From Aeromonas bestiarum (lineage in GTDB: Bacteria; Pseudomonadota; Gammaproteobacteria; Enterobacterales; Aeromonadaceae): a DNA stretch of 64,000 nt. The stretch covers positions 18,638 to 82,637 of the forward strand of contig NZ_CDDA01000041.1 of the NCBI RefSeq assembly GCF_000819745.1. Direction: 5' to 3'. A model generated the notes under the pieces. The model was not told the origin of the DNA, ran no database searches, and saw only the letters and a program-made list of their open reading frames with translations. The position numbers and the translations under genes are program-made. Shown in pieces: positions 36,441 to 46,213 of this stretch. The first letter of the stretch is position 1, and every line of letters begins with the position of its first letter.

Positions 36441-36695
36441 TGGGCAAACGCTGGCTCATCTGGCGGCGCGTGCGTCGCCTCTATCTGGGCTTTCGCCACC
36501 CGGCCACCCCCCTGGTGGGCCAAGGGGCTGGTGATCCTCATTTTGCTCTATGGCATCAGCCCGGTGGATCTCATCCCGGATCTGGTGCCCCTCTTTGGCT
36601 GGCTCGATGATATGACTCTGCTGCTGGTGTTGCTGTGGGGCTGGGAGAAGTGCCTGCCTGAACACGTCAGGCTGACGCTGGATAAACAAAACTGA
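36440..36695 (+). pseudogene. DUF1232 (YkvA-like) membrane protein gene, frameshifted at a C6 run
   Basis: The ATG overlaps the uvrB stop (TGATG). The frame reads [18 protein letters not shown]... for about 24 codons, then after a run of six C (36507-36512) it drifts and stops at 36608. In the +1-shifted frame the sequence continues PWWAKGLVILILLYGISP then VDLIPDLVPLFGWLDDM, the hallmark of DUF1232 proteins (ISPxDLIPD), to a TGA at 36693. With five C the gene would be an intact 84-residue protein. So it is a single-base frameshift: real inactivation, phase variation at the C run, ribosomal slippage, or a sequencing error. Confidence 0.85.
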
Positions 36696-36870
36696 ATCAG
36701 TTCCCCTCTTAATCAGGGGTGAACAGGAGCCGGTTTTTTATCTTTTTCAGGTAAAAAAAGGAATCGATTGGGTTTCGTTTTCCACTGATTAAAAAGAGCA
36801 TAATAGGGAGATTGTGACCCTGAATGCATTGGCGTAGACTCCACGCCGTTCACTTTATGAGTATGAAAAA

Positions 36871-37524
36871 ATGGATCTGATCCTGTTTGCAATCGACTTT
36901 ATCCTGCACGTTGACGTGCATTTGAAAGAGCTGTTCGAAAACTATGGTGTCTGGGTTTACGCCATCCTGTTTCTGATCATCTTCTGTGAAACCGGGCTGG
37001 TAGTGACACCCTTCCTGCCGGGTGACTCCCTGCTGTTTGCGGCCGGAGCCCTCACCGTGGGCAGCGTGCTGGACGTGCATACCCTGGCTGGGCTGCTGAT
37101 CGTGGCCGCCGTGCTCGGCAACGTGGTCAACTACACCATTGGCCACTTCTTCGGCGAGCAGCTGTTCCGCAATCCGGACTCCAAGATCTTCCGTCGGGAC
37201 TATCTGGACAAGACTCATGCCTTCTATGCCAAGCATGGTGGCAAGACCATCATCATCACCCGCTTCCTGCCGATCGTGCGTACCTTTGCCCCCTTCGTGG
37301 CGGGCATGGGCGCCATGACCTACCCGCGCTTCCTGGTGTTCAACCTGGTGGGCGGCCTGTTGTGGGTGCTCTCGTTTGTCTACGCCGGTCACTTCTTTGG
37401 CAATCTGCCTGTGGTGCGTCAGAACTTTACGTTGCTCATCTTCGGTATCATCGGCATCTCGCTGCTGCCCATGGTGATCGGCATGGTGAAGGCCAGGATG
37501 AACGCCAGCAAGGCGGCATCCTGA
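36871..37524 (+). CDS. dedA: DedA-family membrane protein
   Basis: A 217-residue inner-membrane protein with four to five hydrophobic segments and the family motifs [40 protein letters not shown] and FVAGMG. It resembles E. coli DedA itself more than YqjA or YghB. The family is linked to undecaprenyl phosphate recycling, lipid flipping and proton-dependent envelope homeostasis. The 175 bases upstream have no gene. A shared terminator separates it from dsbB. Confidence 0.93.
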   Translation: MDLILFAIDFILHVDVHLKELFENYGVWVYAILFLIIFCETGLVVTPFLPGDSLLFAAGALTVGSVLDVHTLAGLLIVAAVLGNVVNYTIGHFFGEQLFRNPDSKIFRRDYLDKTHAFYAKHGGKTIIITRFLPIVRTFAPFVAGMGAMTYPRFLVFNLVGGLLWVLSFVYAGHFFGNLPVVRQNFTLLIFGIIGISLLPMVIGMVKARMNASKAAS

Positions 37525-37558
37525 TCCACATCGTGTATGGGTGAGAGATCAGCATGAG

Positions 37559-37585
37559 AAAAGGGGAGCCAGTGGCTCCCCTTTT
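37559..37585. terminator. Bidirectional terminator dedA / dsbB
   Basis: AAAAGGGGAGCC-AGT-GGCTCCCCTTTT, a 12-bp stem with a T-run on each strand. Confidence 0.92.
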
Positions 37586-37603
37586 TATGTGGTATTGGCA
37601 GCC

Positions 37604-38125
37604 TCAGCTGCAGCAGCGGCCCTTGACCAGGTTGCCGATGGCTACCACCACGAACACCAGCAGGTAGGCGGCGAAGATGGCCACCAGCCACTGGGGCATG
37701 GAGAAGCTCAGGAACTGCCAGCTGATCTCGCTGCAATCCCCATCCGGGAAGAACAGCCAGGGGACCCACTGATCGAGGGGGGCCCAGCTCGGGAAGTCGG
37801 CAAAGGGGCTGCAGACGTTGAACGGGGAGGGGTTCATCTGATAATCCACATGCTTGAGCGCCAGCTGGAGGCCGCGGAAGGCACTGTAGCCCCACAGCAG
37901 CAGGGCGCTCCAGCGCACATACCACTTCTGCGGTGCCACCATGCCGAGCAGGCCTGCCGATATGACCCCCAGCGTGGCGATCCGCTCATAGACGCACATG
38001 ACGCAGGGATGCAGGCCCAGCACGTGCTGGAAGAAGAGGGCGCTCAACTCGAGGAACAGGGCAGAGGCGGCAAGCAGGCCCCATGCCAGCCGATGGGCGG
38101 CGATACGTCGCAGAAACTCAATCAT
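37604..38125 (-). CDS. dsbB: Disulfide bond formation protein B
   Basis: A 173-residue inner-membrane quinone reductase that re-oxidises DsbA. Four membrane segments; the first periplasmic cysteine pair C41-V-M-C44 (HPCVMCVYER) and a second pair in NVCSPFAD and PDGDCSEISW. The Arg after the first pair that supports quinone binding is present (YER). Located between nhaB and dedA, minus strand, as in other gammaproteobacteria where nhaB, dsbB and fadR are neighbours. Confidence 0.95.
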   Translation of the reverse strand: MIEFLRRIAAHRLAWGLLAASALFLELSALFFQHVLGLHPCVMCVYERIATLGVISAGLLGMVAPQKWYVRWSALLLWGYSAFRGLQLALKHVDYQMNPSPFNVCSPFADFPSWAPLDQWVPWLFFPDGDCSEISWQFLSFSMPQWLVAIFAAYLLVFVVVAIGNLVKGRCCS

Positions 38126-38184
38126 CTGGTTGATCTCACAGAAAAAACAGTGGCTGAATTAGAGCAGAGCAGGGGCTAAAAAGA

Positions 38185-38204
38185 AAGGGCCCAGGCGGGC
38201 CCTT
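38185..38204. terminator. Terminator downstream of nhaB
   Basis: AAGGGCCC-AGGC-GGGCCCTT directly after the nhaB stop; an A-rich tract lies on the left side, giving T residues on the minus strand. Confidence 0.75.
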
Positions 38205-38210
38205 ATGGGA

Positions 38211-39791
38211 TCAATGCAGCGCAGGCAGCACCGCAGGCGTGACCTTGTCGAGTACCAGCCAACCGGCCTGATAGAACCACTCGGTTACCGGGCCGAGCAG
38301 CATCTCCACCGAGAAGAAACCCACCAGTCCCAGCACCAGGGTATAGGGCAGCGCCATCCACACCATGCGGCCATAGGAGAGGCGCAACAAGGGAGCCAGT
38401 GCCGAGGTCAGCATGAACAGGAAGGCGGCCTGGCCGTTGGGGGTGGCGACCGACGGCAGGTTGGTGCCGGTGTTGATGGCGACGGCCAGCAGATCGAACT
38501 GCTCACGGCTGATGGCGTTGTTGAGCAGGGCCGTCTTCACCTCATTGATGTAGACGGTGCCGACGAAGACGTTGTCGCTGACCATGGAGAGCAGGCCGTT
38601 GGCCAGATAGAAGAGGGCGAGTTGATCGTCCGGCTCAGCTGCCAGCACCCACTGGATCACGGGTTTGAATAGCTGCTGATCTATGATGACGGCCACCACG
38701 CTGAAGAAGACGGCGAGCAGGGCGGTGAAGGGCAGGGCCTCCTGGAACGCCTTGCCGAGCGAATGCTCCTCCGTGATGCCGGTCAGTGAGGTCGCCAGCA
38801 CTATGACAGACAACCCGATCAGCCCCACCGCCGCCAGGTGCATGGCCAGCCCAGTGATCAGCCAGAGGGCGATCAGCGCCTGTACGATCAGCTTGGCCTT
38901 GTCTTGTGGGGAGCGCTCGGCCTCTTCGTAGCGGTTGTAATCTTCCATGATGCGTCGCACCGCATCCGGCAACTGGGCGCCATAGCCAAACCAGCGGCAC
39001 TTCTCGACCAGAATGCAGGTGAGCAGGCCACAGAAAAATACGGGGACAGTGACCGGTGCCATGCGGATGGCAAACTCGCCAAAATGCCAGCCAGCCTGCT
39101 CACCTATGATGAGGTTCTGCGGCTCTCCCACCAGGGTGCAGACACCGCCGAGGGCCGTCCCTATGGCGGCATGCATCATCAGGCTGCGCAGGAAGGCACG
39201 GAAGTCGTCCAGATGCTGGCGATTGAGTTCGTTGACTGAATTGTCATTGGTGTGGTCGTGTGGATTGCCGAAATCCTTGCCGGAGGAGACCTTGTGGTAG
39301 ATGGCGTAGAAGCCCGTCGCAACGCTGATCACCACGGCAATCACGGTCAGGGCGTCGAGGAAGGCAGACAGGAAGGCCGATACCAGGCAAAACGCCAGGG
39401 AGAGCAGGGTCTTGGAGTGGATCCGGATCAGCAGCTTGGTAAACACGTAGAGCAGCAACTGCTTCATGAAGTAGATGCCGGCCACCATGAACACCAGCAG
39501 CAGCAGCACCTCTATGTTGGCCACCAGCTCATGCTTGACCTGCTCTGCCGAGGTCATGCCGATCAGCACGGCCTCGATGGCCAGCAAGCCACCGGGTTGC
39601 AGTGGATAGCACTTGAGCGCCATGGCCAGGGTGAAGATGAATTCAACCACCAGCAGCCAGCCGGCGGCGAAAGGGTCGAGATGGAAGGCGATCGGGTTGA
39701 TCAGCAGAAATAGCAGAATGGCGGCCTTGTACCACTGGGGCGCATTGCCCAGGAAGTTCCTGGCAAAGGCTTGGCCTAAGCTGATTGGCAT
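38211..39791 (-). CDS. nhaB: Na+/H+ antiporter NhaB
   Basis: A 526-residue, roughly 12-segment membrane protein that expels sodium in exchange for protons. It begins [22 protein letters not shown] and has [18 protein letters not shown] and [20 protein letters not shown], as in E. coli NhaB (513 residues). It is head-to-head with fadR with about 330 bases between them, the usual arrangement. Confidence 0.95.
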   Translation of the reverse strand: MPISLGQAFARNFLGNAPQWYKAAILLFLLINPIAFHLDPFAAGWLLVVEFIFTLAMALKCYPLQPGGLLAIEAVLIGMTSAEQVKHELVANIEVLLLLVFMVAGIYFMKQLLLYVFTKLLIRIHSKTLLSLAFCLVSAFLSAFLDALTVIAVVISVATGFYAIYHKVSSGKDFGNPHDHTNDNSVNELNRQHLDDFRAFLRSLMMHAAIGTALGGVCTLVGEPQNLIIGEQAGWHFGEFAIRMAPVTVPVFFCGLLTCILVEKCRWFGYGAQLPDAVRRIMEDYNRYEEAERSPQDKAKLIVQALIALWLITGLAMHLAAVGLIGLSVIVLATSLTGITEEHSLGKAFQEALPFTALLAVFFSVVAVIIDQQLFKPVIQWVLAAEPDDQLALFYLANGLLSMVSDNVFVGTVYINEVKTALLNNAISREQFDLLAVAINTGTNLPSVATPNGQAAFLFMLTSALAPLLRLSYGRMVWMALPYTLVLGLVGFFSVEMLLGPVTEWFYQAGWLVLDKVTPAVLPALH

Positions 39792-40059
39792 AATAATGGG
39801 TCTCTGTTTTGTTGTGGGTATCTGCGTCTATGCAGTCAAGACAGGCTCGACCAGAACATCCGGATGTTGTCCCTTATCAGATTGATTCCTCATGATTTTA
39901 ATCAAAAATGGCTTTAACTATAAATAACATAGTGCCCCTTGCCCAAGAGAATGTCCGTTTTATCGCCAGACGGCGGGGTTGGCTGGCACCCATGGTGGAA
40001 ATACATACATTTATTTAACAAAATAGCCTGCTTATGTGAGCAGAGGACTGACCTTCTGC
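39792..40059. other. nhaB / fadR divergent intergenic region
   Basis: AT-rich, no gene. It should carry the nhaB promoter on the minus strand, which I cannot define, and leads into the fadR promoter at 40060-40087. Confidence 0.4.
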
Positions 40060-40087
40060 TTGCCAGCCCTCTCTGCTTTGCTATTAT
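40060..40087 (+). promoter_or_regulatory. fadR promoter
   Basis: TTGCCA (40060-40065), a 16-bp spacer, TATTAT (40082-40087): five of six matches in each sigma-70 box, about 40 bases before the fadR ATG. Confidence 0.65.
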
Positions 40088-40124
40088 TCGTGGGCCTTTT
40101 TGCGTACTACAACAGAGTCACTAC

Positions 40125-40838
40125 ATGGTCATAAAAGCGCAGAGCCCTGCAGGGTTTGCCGAGGAATACATCATCGAGTCCATCTGGAACAATCGCTTTC
40201 CTCCAGGATCCATATTGCCGGCCGAGCGCGAGCTGTCCGAGCTGATCGGGGTGACTCGTACTACCTTGCGCGAAGTGCTGCAGCGTCTGGCCCGCGATGG
40301 CTGGCTCACCATCCAGCATGGCAAACCGACCAAGGTGAACAATTTCTGGGAGACCTCGGGTCTCAACATCCTGGAAACCCTGGCCCGTCTGGATCAGGAC
40401 AAGGTACCGGATCTGGTGGCCCAGCTGTTGTCGGCCCGCACCAATATCTGCACCATCTTCATCCGTGGCGCGATCCGCAACAACCCTGAGCAAGCCGCCG
40501 AGATACTGCGTGGTGCCAATGCGGTGGACAGCACTCCGGAAGCGTATGCGGAGTTTGATTACCGTCTGCATCACCAGCTCTCCTTTGCCTCCGGCAACCC
40601 CATCTACGCCCTGATCCTCAATGGCTTCAAGGGGCTCTATAGTCGGGTTGGACGTTACTACTTCTCTGACAAGCAGGCTCGTGAAACGGCGGATGCCTAT
40701 TACAAGACCTTGCTGGGTCTGGCCGAGACCAAGAATCACGAAGCCGTGTTCATGACGGTACGCCAGTACGGCATAGAGTCCGGCAAGCTGTGGACCCGTC
40801 TGCGCCAGGACATGCCGAGCAATCTGTGCGATAACTAA
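40125..40838 (+). CDS. fadR: Fatty acid metabolism regulator FadR
   Basis: A 237-residue GntR-family regulator that represses fatty acid degradation and activates unsaturated fatty acid synthesis; long-chain acyl-CoA releases it from DNA. N-terminal winged helix ([37 protein letters not shown]) with the arginines that read the operator, and the acyl-CoA domain (NVRTNIC-like [13 protein letters not shown]). Length equals E. coli FadR within two residues, without the extra insertion seen in Vibrio FadR. Confidence 0.96.
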   Translation: MVIKAQSPAGFAEEYIIESIWNNRFPPGSILPAERELSELIGVTRTTLREVLQRLARDGWLTIQHGKPTKVNNFWETSGLNILETLARLDQDKVPDLVAQLLSARTNICTIFIRGAIRNNPEQAAEILRGANAVDSTPEAYAEFDYRLHHQLSFASGNPIYALILNGFKGLYSRVGRYYFSDKQARETADAYYKTLLGLAETKNHEAVFMTVRQYGIESGKLWTRLRQDMPSNLCDN

Positions 40839-40852
40839 TTGCTGATGTAAAG

Positions 40853-40879
40853 AAAAACGCGCCTTCTGGCGCGTTTTTT
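40853..40879. terminator. Bidirectional terminator fadR / ycgB
   Basis: AAAAACGCGCC-TTCT-GGCGCGTTTTTT between convergent genes. Confidence 0.92.
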
Positions 40880-40895
40880 ATGGCTGAAAGTGGCC

Positions 40896-42413
40896 TCAGG
40901 CCGGTTTCTTCTCCGGACAGCGGCCTATGATGTCGGCGGGCAAGTCGCCGTTATCCTGCTCCAGCACCACATCGAATCCCCATAGCTGATGCAGATGCCT
41001 GAGCACCTCGTGGCGGGAATCTCCCAGCGGGATCCGATTGTGCGGCACATAGCGCAGGGTCAGCGAACGATCGCCCTTCACCGCCACGTTGTAGACCTGA
41101 ATGTTGGGCTCCAGATTGCTCAAGTTGTACTGGGCCGACAGGGTATTGCGCACCAGTCGATAACCCTCCTCGTTGTGGATGGCGGAGACCTTGAGGTAGT
41201 TCTTCAGATCGTCATCGTCGATGGCGAACAGCTTCATCTCCCGCATCACCTTGGGACTCAGGAACTGACTGATGAAGCTCTCGTCCTTGAAGTTCTGCAT
41301 GGCGAAATGCAGGGTATCCACCCAGTTGGTGCCGGCGTAATCGGGGAACCAGTATCTGTCCTCCTCGGTCGGGTGTTCGCAGATGCGGCGCAGATCGGTG
41401 AACATGGCGAAACCGAGGGCGTAGGGGTTGATCCCCGAGTAGTAGCGGCTGTTGTAAGGGGGCTGGTACACCACGTTGGTGTGGCTGTGCAGCACCTCTA
41501 TCATGAAGCGATCGCTGATCTTGCCCTCGTCATACAGGTGATTGAGGATGGTGTAGTGCCAGAAGGTGGCCCAGCCTTCGTTCATCACCTGAGTCTGTTT
41601 TTGCGGGTAGAAGTACTGGCTGATCTTGCGCACTATGCGCACTATCTCGCGCTGCCAGGGCTCAAGCAGAGGGGCATTCTTCTCGATGAAGTAGAGGATG
41701 TTCTCCTGCGGCTCGGCCGGATAGCGTCTGTCTTCAACCCCCAAGGCTTTGTGCTGCTTGGGCAGGGTGCGCCACAGTTCGTTGACCTGGGTCTGCAGGT
41801 AGTCTTCCCGGGCCTTCTGGCGACGTTTCTCCTCCGCCAGCGAGATCTTCTGTGGCCGCTTGTAACGATCTACACCAAAGTTCATCAGCGCATGGCAGGA
41901 GTCGAGCAGCTTCTCCACCGCATCTATGCCGTGTTTCTCTTCGCATTCGGTGATGTAGTTCTTGGCAAACAGCAGGTAGTCGATGATGGAGGAGGCGTCG
42001 GTCCAGGTCTTGAACAGATAGTTGTTCTTGAAGAAGGAGTTGTGGCCATAGCAGGCGTGCGCCATCACCAACGCCTGCATTGGCATCGTGTTCTCCTCCA
42101 TCAGGTAGGCGATGCAGGGATCCGAGTTGATGACGATCTCGTAGGCCAGCCCCATCTGGCCGCGCTTGTAGTTGCGCTCGGTGTGGATGAAGCGTTTGCC
42201 AAATGACCAGTGCTGGTAGCCGATGGGCATGCCGACACTGGAGTAGGCATCCATCATCTGCTCTGCCGTGATCACTTCGATCTGGTTGGGGTAGGTATCC
42301 AGTCGATAGAACCTGGCGACCCGGGCGATCTCCTGATGATAAGTTTCCAGCAGATCGAAGTTCCAGTCCGGGCCATCGTCCAGTGGCGGTACTCTTCTTG
42401 CGGTTTCTACCAT
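40896..42413 (-). CDS. ycgB: SpoVR-family protein YcgB
   Basis: A 505-residue SpoVR/YcgB-family protein. Recognisable blocks: DWNFDLLETYHQEIARVA, HWSFGKRF, HACYGHNSFFKNNYLF, NEGWATFWHYTI, and HTNVVYQPPYNSRYYSGINPYALGFAMF. Its biochemical role is unknown; histidines and glutamates in HACYGH and NEGWATFWH look like a metal site, which is inference. ATG at 42413 follows GGAGG. Ten bases after yeaH, in the yeaG-yeaH-ycgB stress operon. Confidence 0.94.
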   Translation of the reverse strand: MVETARRVPPLDDGPDWNFDLLETYHQEIARVARFYRLDTYPNQIEVITAEQMMDAYSSVGMPIGYQHWSFGKRFIHTERNYKRGQMGLAYEIVINSDPCIAYLMEENTMPMQALVMAHACYGHNSFFKNNYLFKTWTDASSIIDYLLFAKNYITECEEKHGIDAVEKLLDSCHALMNFGVDRYKRPQKISLAEEKRRQKAREDYLQTQVNELWRTLPKQHKALGVEDRRYPAEPQENILYFIEKNAPLLEPWQREIVRIVRKISQYFYPQKQTQVMNEGWATFWHYTILNHLYDEGKISDRFMIEVLHSHTNVVYQPPYNSRYYSGINPYALGFAMFTDLRRICEHPTEEDRYWFPDYAGTNWVDTLHFAMQNFKDESFISQFLSPKVMREMKLFAIDDDDLKNYLKVSAIHNEEGYRLVRNTLSAQYNLSNLEPNIQVYNVAVKGDRSLTLRYVPHNRIPLGDSRHEVLRHLHQLWGFDVVLEQDNGDLPADIIGRCPEKKPA

Positions 42414-42423
42414 ATGGCCTCCC

Positions 42424-43695
42424 TCACGCCGCTTGCTTCTTGAACAGCTCCCGGAATACCGGATAAATATCCTCGACCTTGCGAATGTGCTCCATCGCGA
42501 AGTGGGGGAACTGGCTGGCCACCGACTCATACTCGTGCCACAGGGTCTGGTGGGCGCGGGTGGTGATCTCGATGTAGGAGTAGTACCGCACCCGCGGCAT
42601 TATGTCCCGCGTCAGGATCTCCCGGCATTGCGGTGAATCATCGGCCCAGTTGTCACCATCCGAGGCTTGCGCCGCGTAGATGTTCCATTGATGGGCGGGG
42701 TAACGCTCGTTGATGATGTCGTTCATCATCTTGAGCGCGCTGGAGACTATGGTGCCGCCCGTTTCCTGAGAGTAGAAAAACTCGTGTTCATCCACTTCCT
42801 TGGCCTGGGTGTGGTGGCGAATGTAGACCACTTCCACGTTCTTGTAGGTCCGGCTCAGGAACAGATAGAGCAGGATGTAGAAGCGCTTGGCCATCTCCTT
42901 GGTGGCCTGATCCATGGAGCCCGACACGTCCATCAGGCAGAACATCACCGCCTGGCTGGAAGGCACGGGCCGTTTGACGAAGTTGTTGAATTTGAGATCG
43001 AAGGTGTCGATGAAGGGCACGGCTGCGATCCGCCGTTTCAGTTCTCTGATCTCTTTCTCAAGCAGGGCAATTTCGGCGAAATGCTCGTTGGGATCGGCCG
43101 CCAGCAGGGTCAGCCGCTCTTCCAGCTCATGAAGCTGGCGTTTTTTGCCCGATTGCAGCGCCATGCGCCGGGCCAATGAGTTTTGCAGCGAGCGCACCAC
43201 GTTGATATTGGCGGGCACCCCGTTGGAGGTGTAGCCCGCTCGGTAGGTTTTCACTTCCATCAGCTGGTTGAGCTGAGTTTTCTGCAGGCGTGGCAGCTCC
43301 AGGTCTTCAAACAGCAGATCCAGATACTCATCCTTGGAGATCTGGAACACGAAATCGTCAGCCCCTTCCCCCTGATTGGATGCCTGGCCTTCGCCCGAGC
43401 CCTGGCCCGCACCCCCTCCCTTGGGGCGGTCAATCTTGTCACCAGAGACGAATTGATCATTGCCGGGATGCACCATCTCCCGTTTACCGCCTTGCCCCTG
43501 ATGGAAATGGGGTTCGCCGATATCCTTGGTCGGGATGCTGATGCTCTCGCCCTTGTCTACGTCCTGAATGCTGCGCTTGGAGACAGCATCCGAGACCGCT
43601 TGTTTGATCTGCTTCTTGTAGCGGCGGATGAAGCGCTGCCGATTGACAGCGCTTTTGTTTTTGCCGTTGAGCCTGCGGTCGATAAAATGCGCCAT
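42424..43695 (-). CDS. yeaH: YeaH, DUF444 / VWA-like protein
   Basis: A 423-residue member of the YeaH/YhbH (DUF444) family. N-terminal basic region ([24 protein letters not shown]), a Gly-rich linker around 80-115, a coiled-coil stretch near 190-220, and a von Willebrand A-type domain with the MIDAS motif DVSGSM near residue 256. It works with the YeaG kinase in stationary-phase and nitrogen-stress responses. GGGGGAG precedes the ATG at 43695. Confidence 0.94.
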   Translation of the reverse strand: MAHFIDRRLNGKNKSAVNRQRFIRRYKKQIKQAVSDAVSKRSIQDVDKGESISIPTKDIGEPHFHQGQGGKREMVHPGNDQFVSGDKIDRPKGGGAGQGSGEGQASNQGEGADDFVFQISKDEYLDLLFEDLELPRLQKTQLNQLMEVKTYRAGYTSNGVPANINVVRSLQNSLARRMALQSGKKRQLHELEERLTLLAADPNEHFAEIALLEKEIRELKRRIAAVPFIDTFDLKFNNFVKRPVPSSQAVMFCLMDVSGSMDQATKEMAKRFYILLYLFLSRTYKNVEVVYIRHHTQAKEVDEHEFFYSQETGGTIVSSALKMMNDIINERYPAHQWNIYAAQASDGDNWADDSPQCREILTRDIMPRVRYYSYIEITTRAHQTLWHEYESVASQFPHFAMEHIRKVEDIYPVFRELFKKQAA

Positions 43696-43720
43696 AACTC
43701 CCCCTTGAACCACGGCAGGG

Positions 43721-45643
43721 TCAGGATGACTTGCGTACCCTGAGATACCATTCGGAGAGCAGTCGCACCTGTTTGCGGGTGTAGCCTTTCTCCATCATCC
43801 GTTCGACAAAGTTATCGTGCTTCTTCTGCTCCTCGGCCGAGGTTTTGCTGTTGAAGGAGATAACCGGCAGCAGCTCTTCCGTGTTGGAGAACATCTTCTT
43901 CTCGATCACGGTGCGCAGCTTCTCGTAACTGGTCCAGTTGGGGTTACGGCCTGCATTGTTGGCTCGGGCCCGCAGCACGAAGTTGACGATTTCGTTGCGA
44001 AAATCCTTCGGATTGCTGATCCCGGCGGGTTTCTCAATCTTCTCCAGCTCACTGTTGAGCGATGCCCTGTCAAACAGCTGACCGGTTTCCGGGTCACGGT
44101 ACTCCTGATCCTGGATCCAGAAGTCGGCGTAGGTGACGTAGCGATCGAAGATGTTCTGGCCGTACTCCGAATAGGATTCGAGGTAAGCGGTCTGGATCTC
44201 CTTGCCGATGAACTCCACATAGCGCGGGGTCAGATAGCCCTTGATGAACTCGAGATAGCGATCATGCAACTCCTGCGGGAACTGCTCACGTTCAATCTGC
44301 TGCTCCAGCACGTAGAAGAGATGCACCGGGTTGGCCGCTACTTCCGCGTGGTCAAAGTTGAAGACGCGGGATAGGATCTTGAACGCAAAGCGGGTCGACA
44401 GGCCATTCATGCCCTCGTCCACACCGGCATAGTCGCGATACTCCTGATAGCTCTTCGCCTTGGGATCCGTGTCTTTCAGGCTCTCGCCATCGTAGACCCG
44501 CATCTTGGAGTAGAGGCTGGAGTTTTCCGGCTCTTTCAGTCGGGAAAGGACGGAGAACTGACCCAGCAGCTCCAGAGTGCCGGGCGCGCACTTGGCGTCG
44601 GTCAACTCACTGTTGATCAGCAGTTTTTCGTAGATCTTTACCTCTTCCGAGACACGCAGGCAGTAGGGCACCTTGACGATGTAGACACGGTCGAGGAAGG
44701 CCTCGTTGTTCTTGTTGTTGCGGAACTGCTGCCACTCGGATTCGTTGGAGTGAGCCAGCAGAATGCCGTCGAAGGGAAGGGCGGAAAGCCCCTCTGTGCC
44801 GTTGTAGTTCCCCTCCTGGGTCGCGGTCAGCAGCGGGTGCAGCACCTTGATGGGTGCCTTGAACATCTCCACGAACTCCATGATCCCCTGGTTCGCCTTG
44901 CACAGCGCCCCCGAGTAGGAGTAGGCATCGGCATCATCCTGGGCAAAATGCTCCAGCATGCGGATGTCGACCTTGCCGACCAGAGAGGAGATATCCTGGT
45001 TGTTGTCATCGCCCGGTTCTGTCTTGGCGATGGCAATCTGATCGAGGATGGAGGGGTTGACCTTCTCTACCTTGAACTTGGAGATGTCGCCACCGAACTC
45101 GTGCAGTCGCTTGGCCACCCAGGGTGACATGATGGGGCGCAGGTAGCGGCGCGGGATGCCGTACTCTTTTTCCAGCAGCTCACCATCCTCTTCGATGTCG
45201 AACAGACAGAAGGGGTGATCGTTGACCGGTGAGCCCTTGATGCGATAGACAGGCACTTTCTGCATCAGAGACTTGAGTTTTTCAGCCAGAGAGGATTTGC
45301 CGCCGCCAACCGGCCCCAGCAGATAGAGGATCTGCTTCTTCTCTTCCAGCCCTTGAGCCGAGTGCTTGAGGTAGGAGACGATCTGTTCGATGGCCTCTTC
45401 CATGCCGTAGAAATCTTTGAAGGCGGGATAGCGTGCGACGACGCGGTTGGAAAAAAGGCGACTGAGTCTGGGATTGACCGAGGTGTCGATCATTTCCGGC
45501 TCGCCGATGGCGACCAGCAAGCGTTCGGCAGCGGAGGCATAGCAGGCTTTGTCCTGCTTACACATATCCAGAAACTCCTGGATGCTGTACTCCTCTTCCC
45601 TGGCTTTCTCGTATCGCTGTTGATAATGCTCGAAGATGCCCAT
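43721..45643 (-). CDS. yeaG: PrkA-type serine protein kinase YeaG
   Basis: A 640-residue PrkA-family protein: AAA-like domain with Walker A G110-P-V-G-G-G-K-S117 and a C-terminal region related to kinase folds. Length and sequence agree with E. coli YeaG (644). It is induced by starvation and affects nitrogen and amino acid metabolism in E. coli. First gene of the operon with yeaH (25-base gap). Upstream DNA contains a CTTCCCG / CGGGAAG hairpin but I found no clear sigma-54 site, unlike E. coli. Confidence 0.95.
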   Translation of the reverse strand: MGIFEHYQQRYEKAREEEYSIQEFLDMCKQDKACYASAAERLLVAIGEPEMIDTSVNPRLSRLFSNRVVARYPAFKDFYGMEEAIEQIVSYLKHSAQGLEEKKQILYLLGPVGGGKSSLAEKLKSLMQKVPVYRIKGSPVNDHPFCLFDIEEDGELLEKEYGIPRRYLRPIMSPWVAKRLHEFGGDISKFKVEKVNPSILDQIAIAKTEPGDDNNQDISSLVGKVDIRMLEHFAQDDADAYSYSGALCKANQGIMEFVEMFKAPIKVLHPLLTATQEGNYNGTEGLSALPFDGILLAHSNESEWQQFRNNKNNEAFLDRVYIVKVPYCLRVSEEVKIYEKLLINSELTDAKCAPGTLELLGQFSVLSRLKEPENSSLYSKMRVYDGESLKDTDPKAKSYQEYRDYAGVDEGMNGLSTRFAFKILSRVFNFDHAEVAANPVHLFYVLEQQIEREQFPQELHDRYLEFIKGYLTPRYVEFIGKEIQTAYLESYSEYGQNIFDRYVTYADFWIQDQEYRDPETGQLFDRASLNSELEKIEKPAGISNPKDFRNEIVNFVLRARANNAGRNPNWTSYEKLRTVIEKKMFSNTEELLPVISFNSKTSAEEQKKHDNFVERMMEKGYTRKQVRLLSEWYLRVRKSS

Positions 45644-46037
45644 AACTTTGCCCTCGTTATAGTCGCTTACCCTGAAAAGAGTGGATCACTACTTTTGTTC
45701 TGTTTACCTCATTAAGCCTAGTCAACAGCCCCCAGTAATCCATCACCATCTATTGGTTTAAATTTGCAAGGGTACTTCCCGATCCTGATGCGGGAAGGCG
45801 CAATCAGTGACACACCTATGTTACTGACTGTTAAATTATTTTTGCCACGATAGTGAGGTAAATGTCAAAGACATAAAAAATAAATGTTTGCCAGAAAATG
45901 GAAAGAAGATCGAATTTATCGGGTCATCTGGCTGCAGCCTAGACAGGGCAAGGGGAGGGGGAGTGGCAAGAGGGAAATGCATTACGTTTACGTCAGCGTA
46001 ATGCAGTCTGTTTGGTGCTTTGGCTCTAATTTTTACA
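45644..46037. other. yeaG upstream region
   Basis: No protein gene. AT-rich near 45820-45900. Contains the hairpin CTTCCCG-N9-CGGGAAG (45775-45797) and a 9-bp inverted repeat TGCATTACG-N10-CGTAATGCA (45978-46005), whose loop reads TTTACGTCAG. The second may be an operator for the transcript starting near 46073. Confidence 0.5.
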
Positions 46038-46066
46038 TTGACGCTACATTGCGGCTGCTCTAGATT
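46038..46066 (+). promoter_or_regulatory. Sigma-70 promoter of an orphan transcript
   Basis: TTGACG, a 17-bp spacer, TAGATT; start expected near 46073. No protein gene follows on this strand before an intrinsic terminator. Confidence 0.5.
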
Positions 46067-46072
46067 GGCCCT

Positions 46073-46184
46073 GTGTCAGGCAGTCAGCGCTTTAGCAAGA
46101 GAGTGGTTGGCTGCTGGATACAAAGCTCTGTTTAAGCACGTTTCCGTTGGCTTGACCCTCGCAAAAGCGAGGGTCTTATTTTTT
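46073..46184 (+). ncRNA. Predicted small RNA of about 110 nt
   Basis: Bounded by a good sigma-70 promoter (46038-46066) and a textbook intrinsic terminator: GACCCTCGC-AAAA-GCGAGGGTC then TTATTTTTT (46154-46184). The T-run is only on the + strand, so it does not belong to the minus-strand recQ-like gene that ends at 46214. The frames within are short and lack ribosome sites. CAGTCAGC and GGCTGCTG could pair inside. I do not recognise the RNA (it is not Spot 42, RyhB, GcvB or FnrS by sequence memory). It lies between yeaG and the helicase gene. Confidence 0.5.
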
Positions 46185-46213
46185 CAGCGCAGTGTGAACA
46201 TGCACAGAGATGA

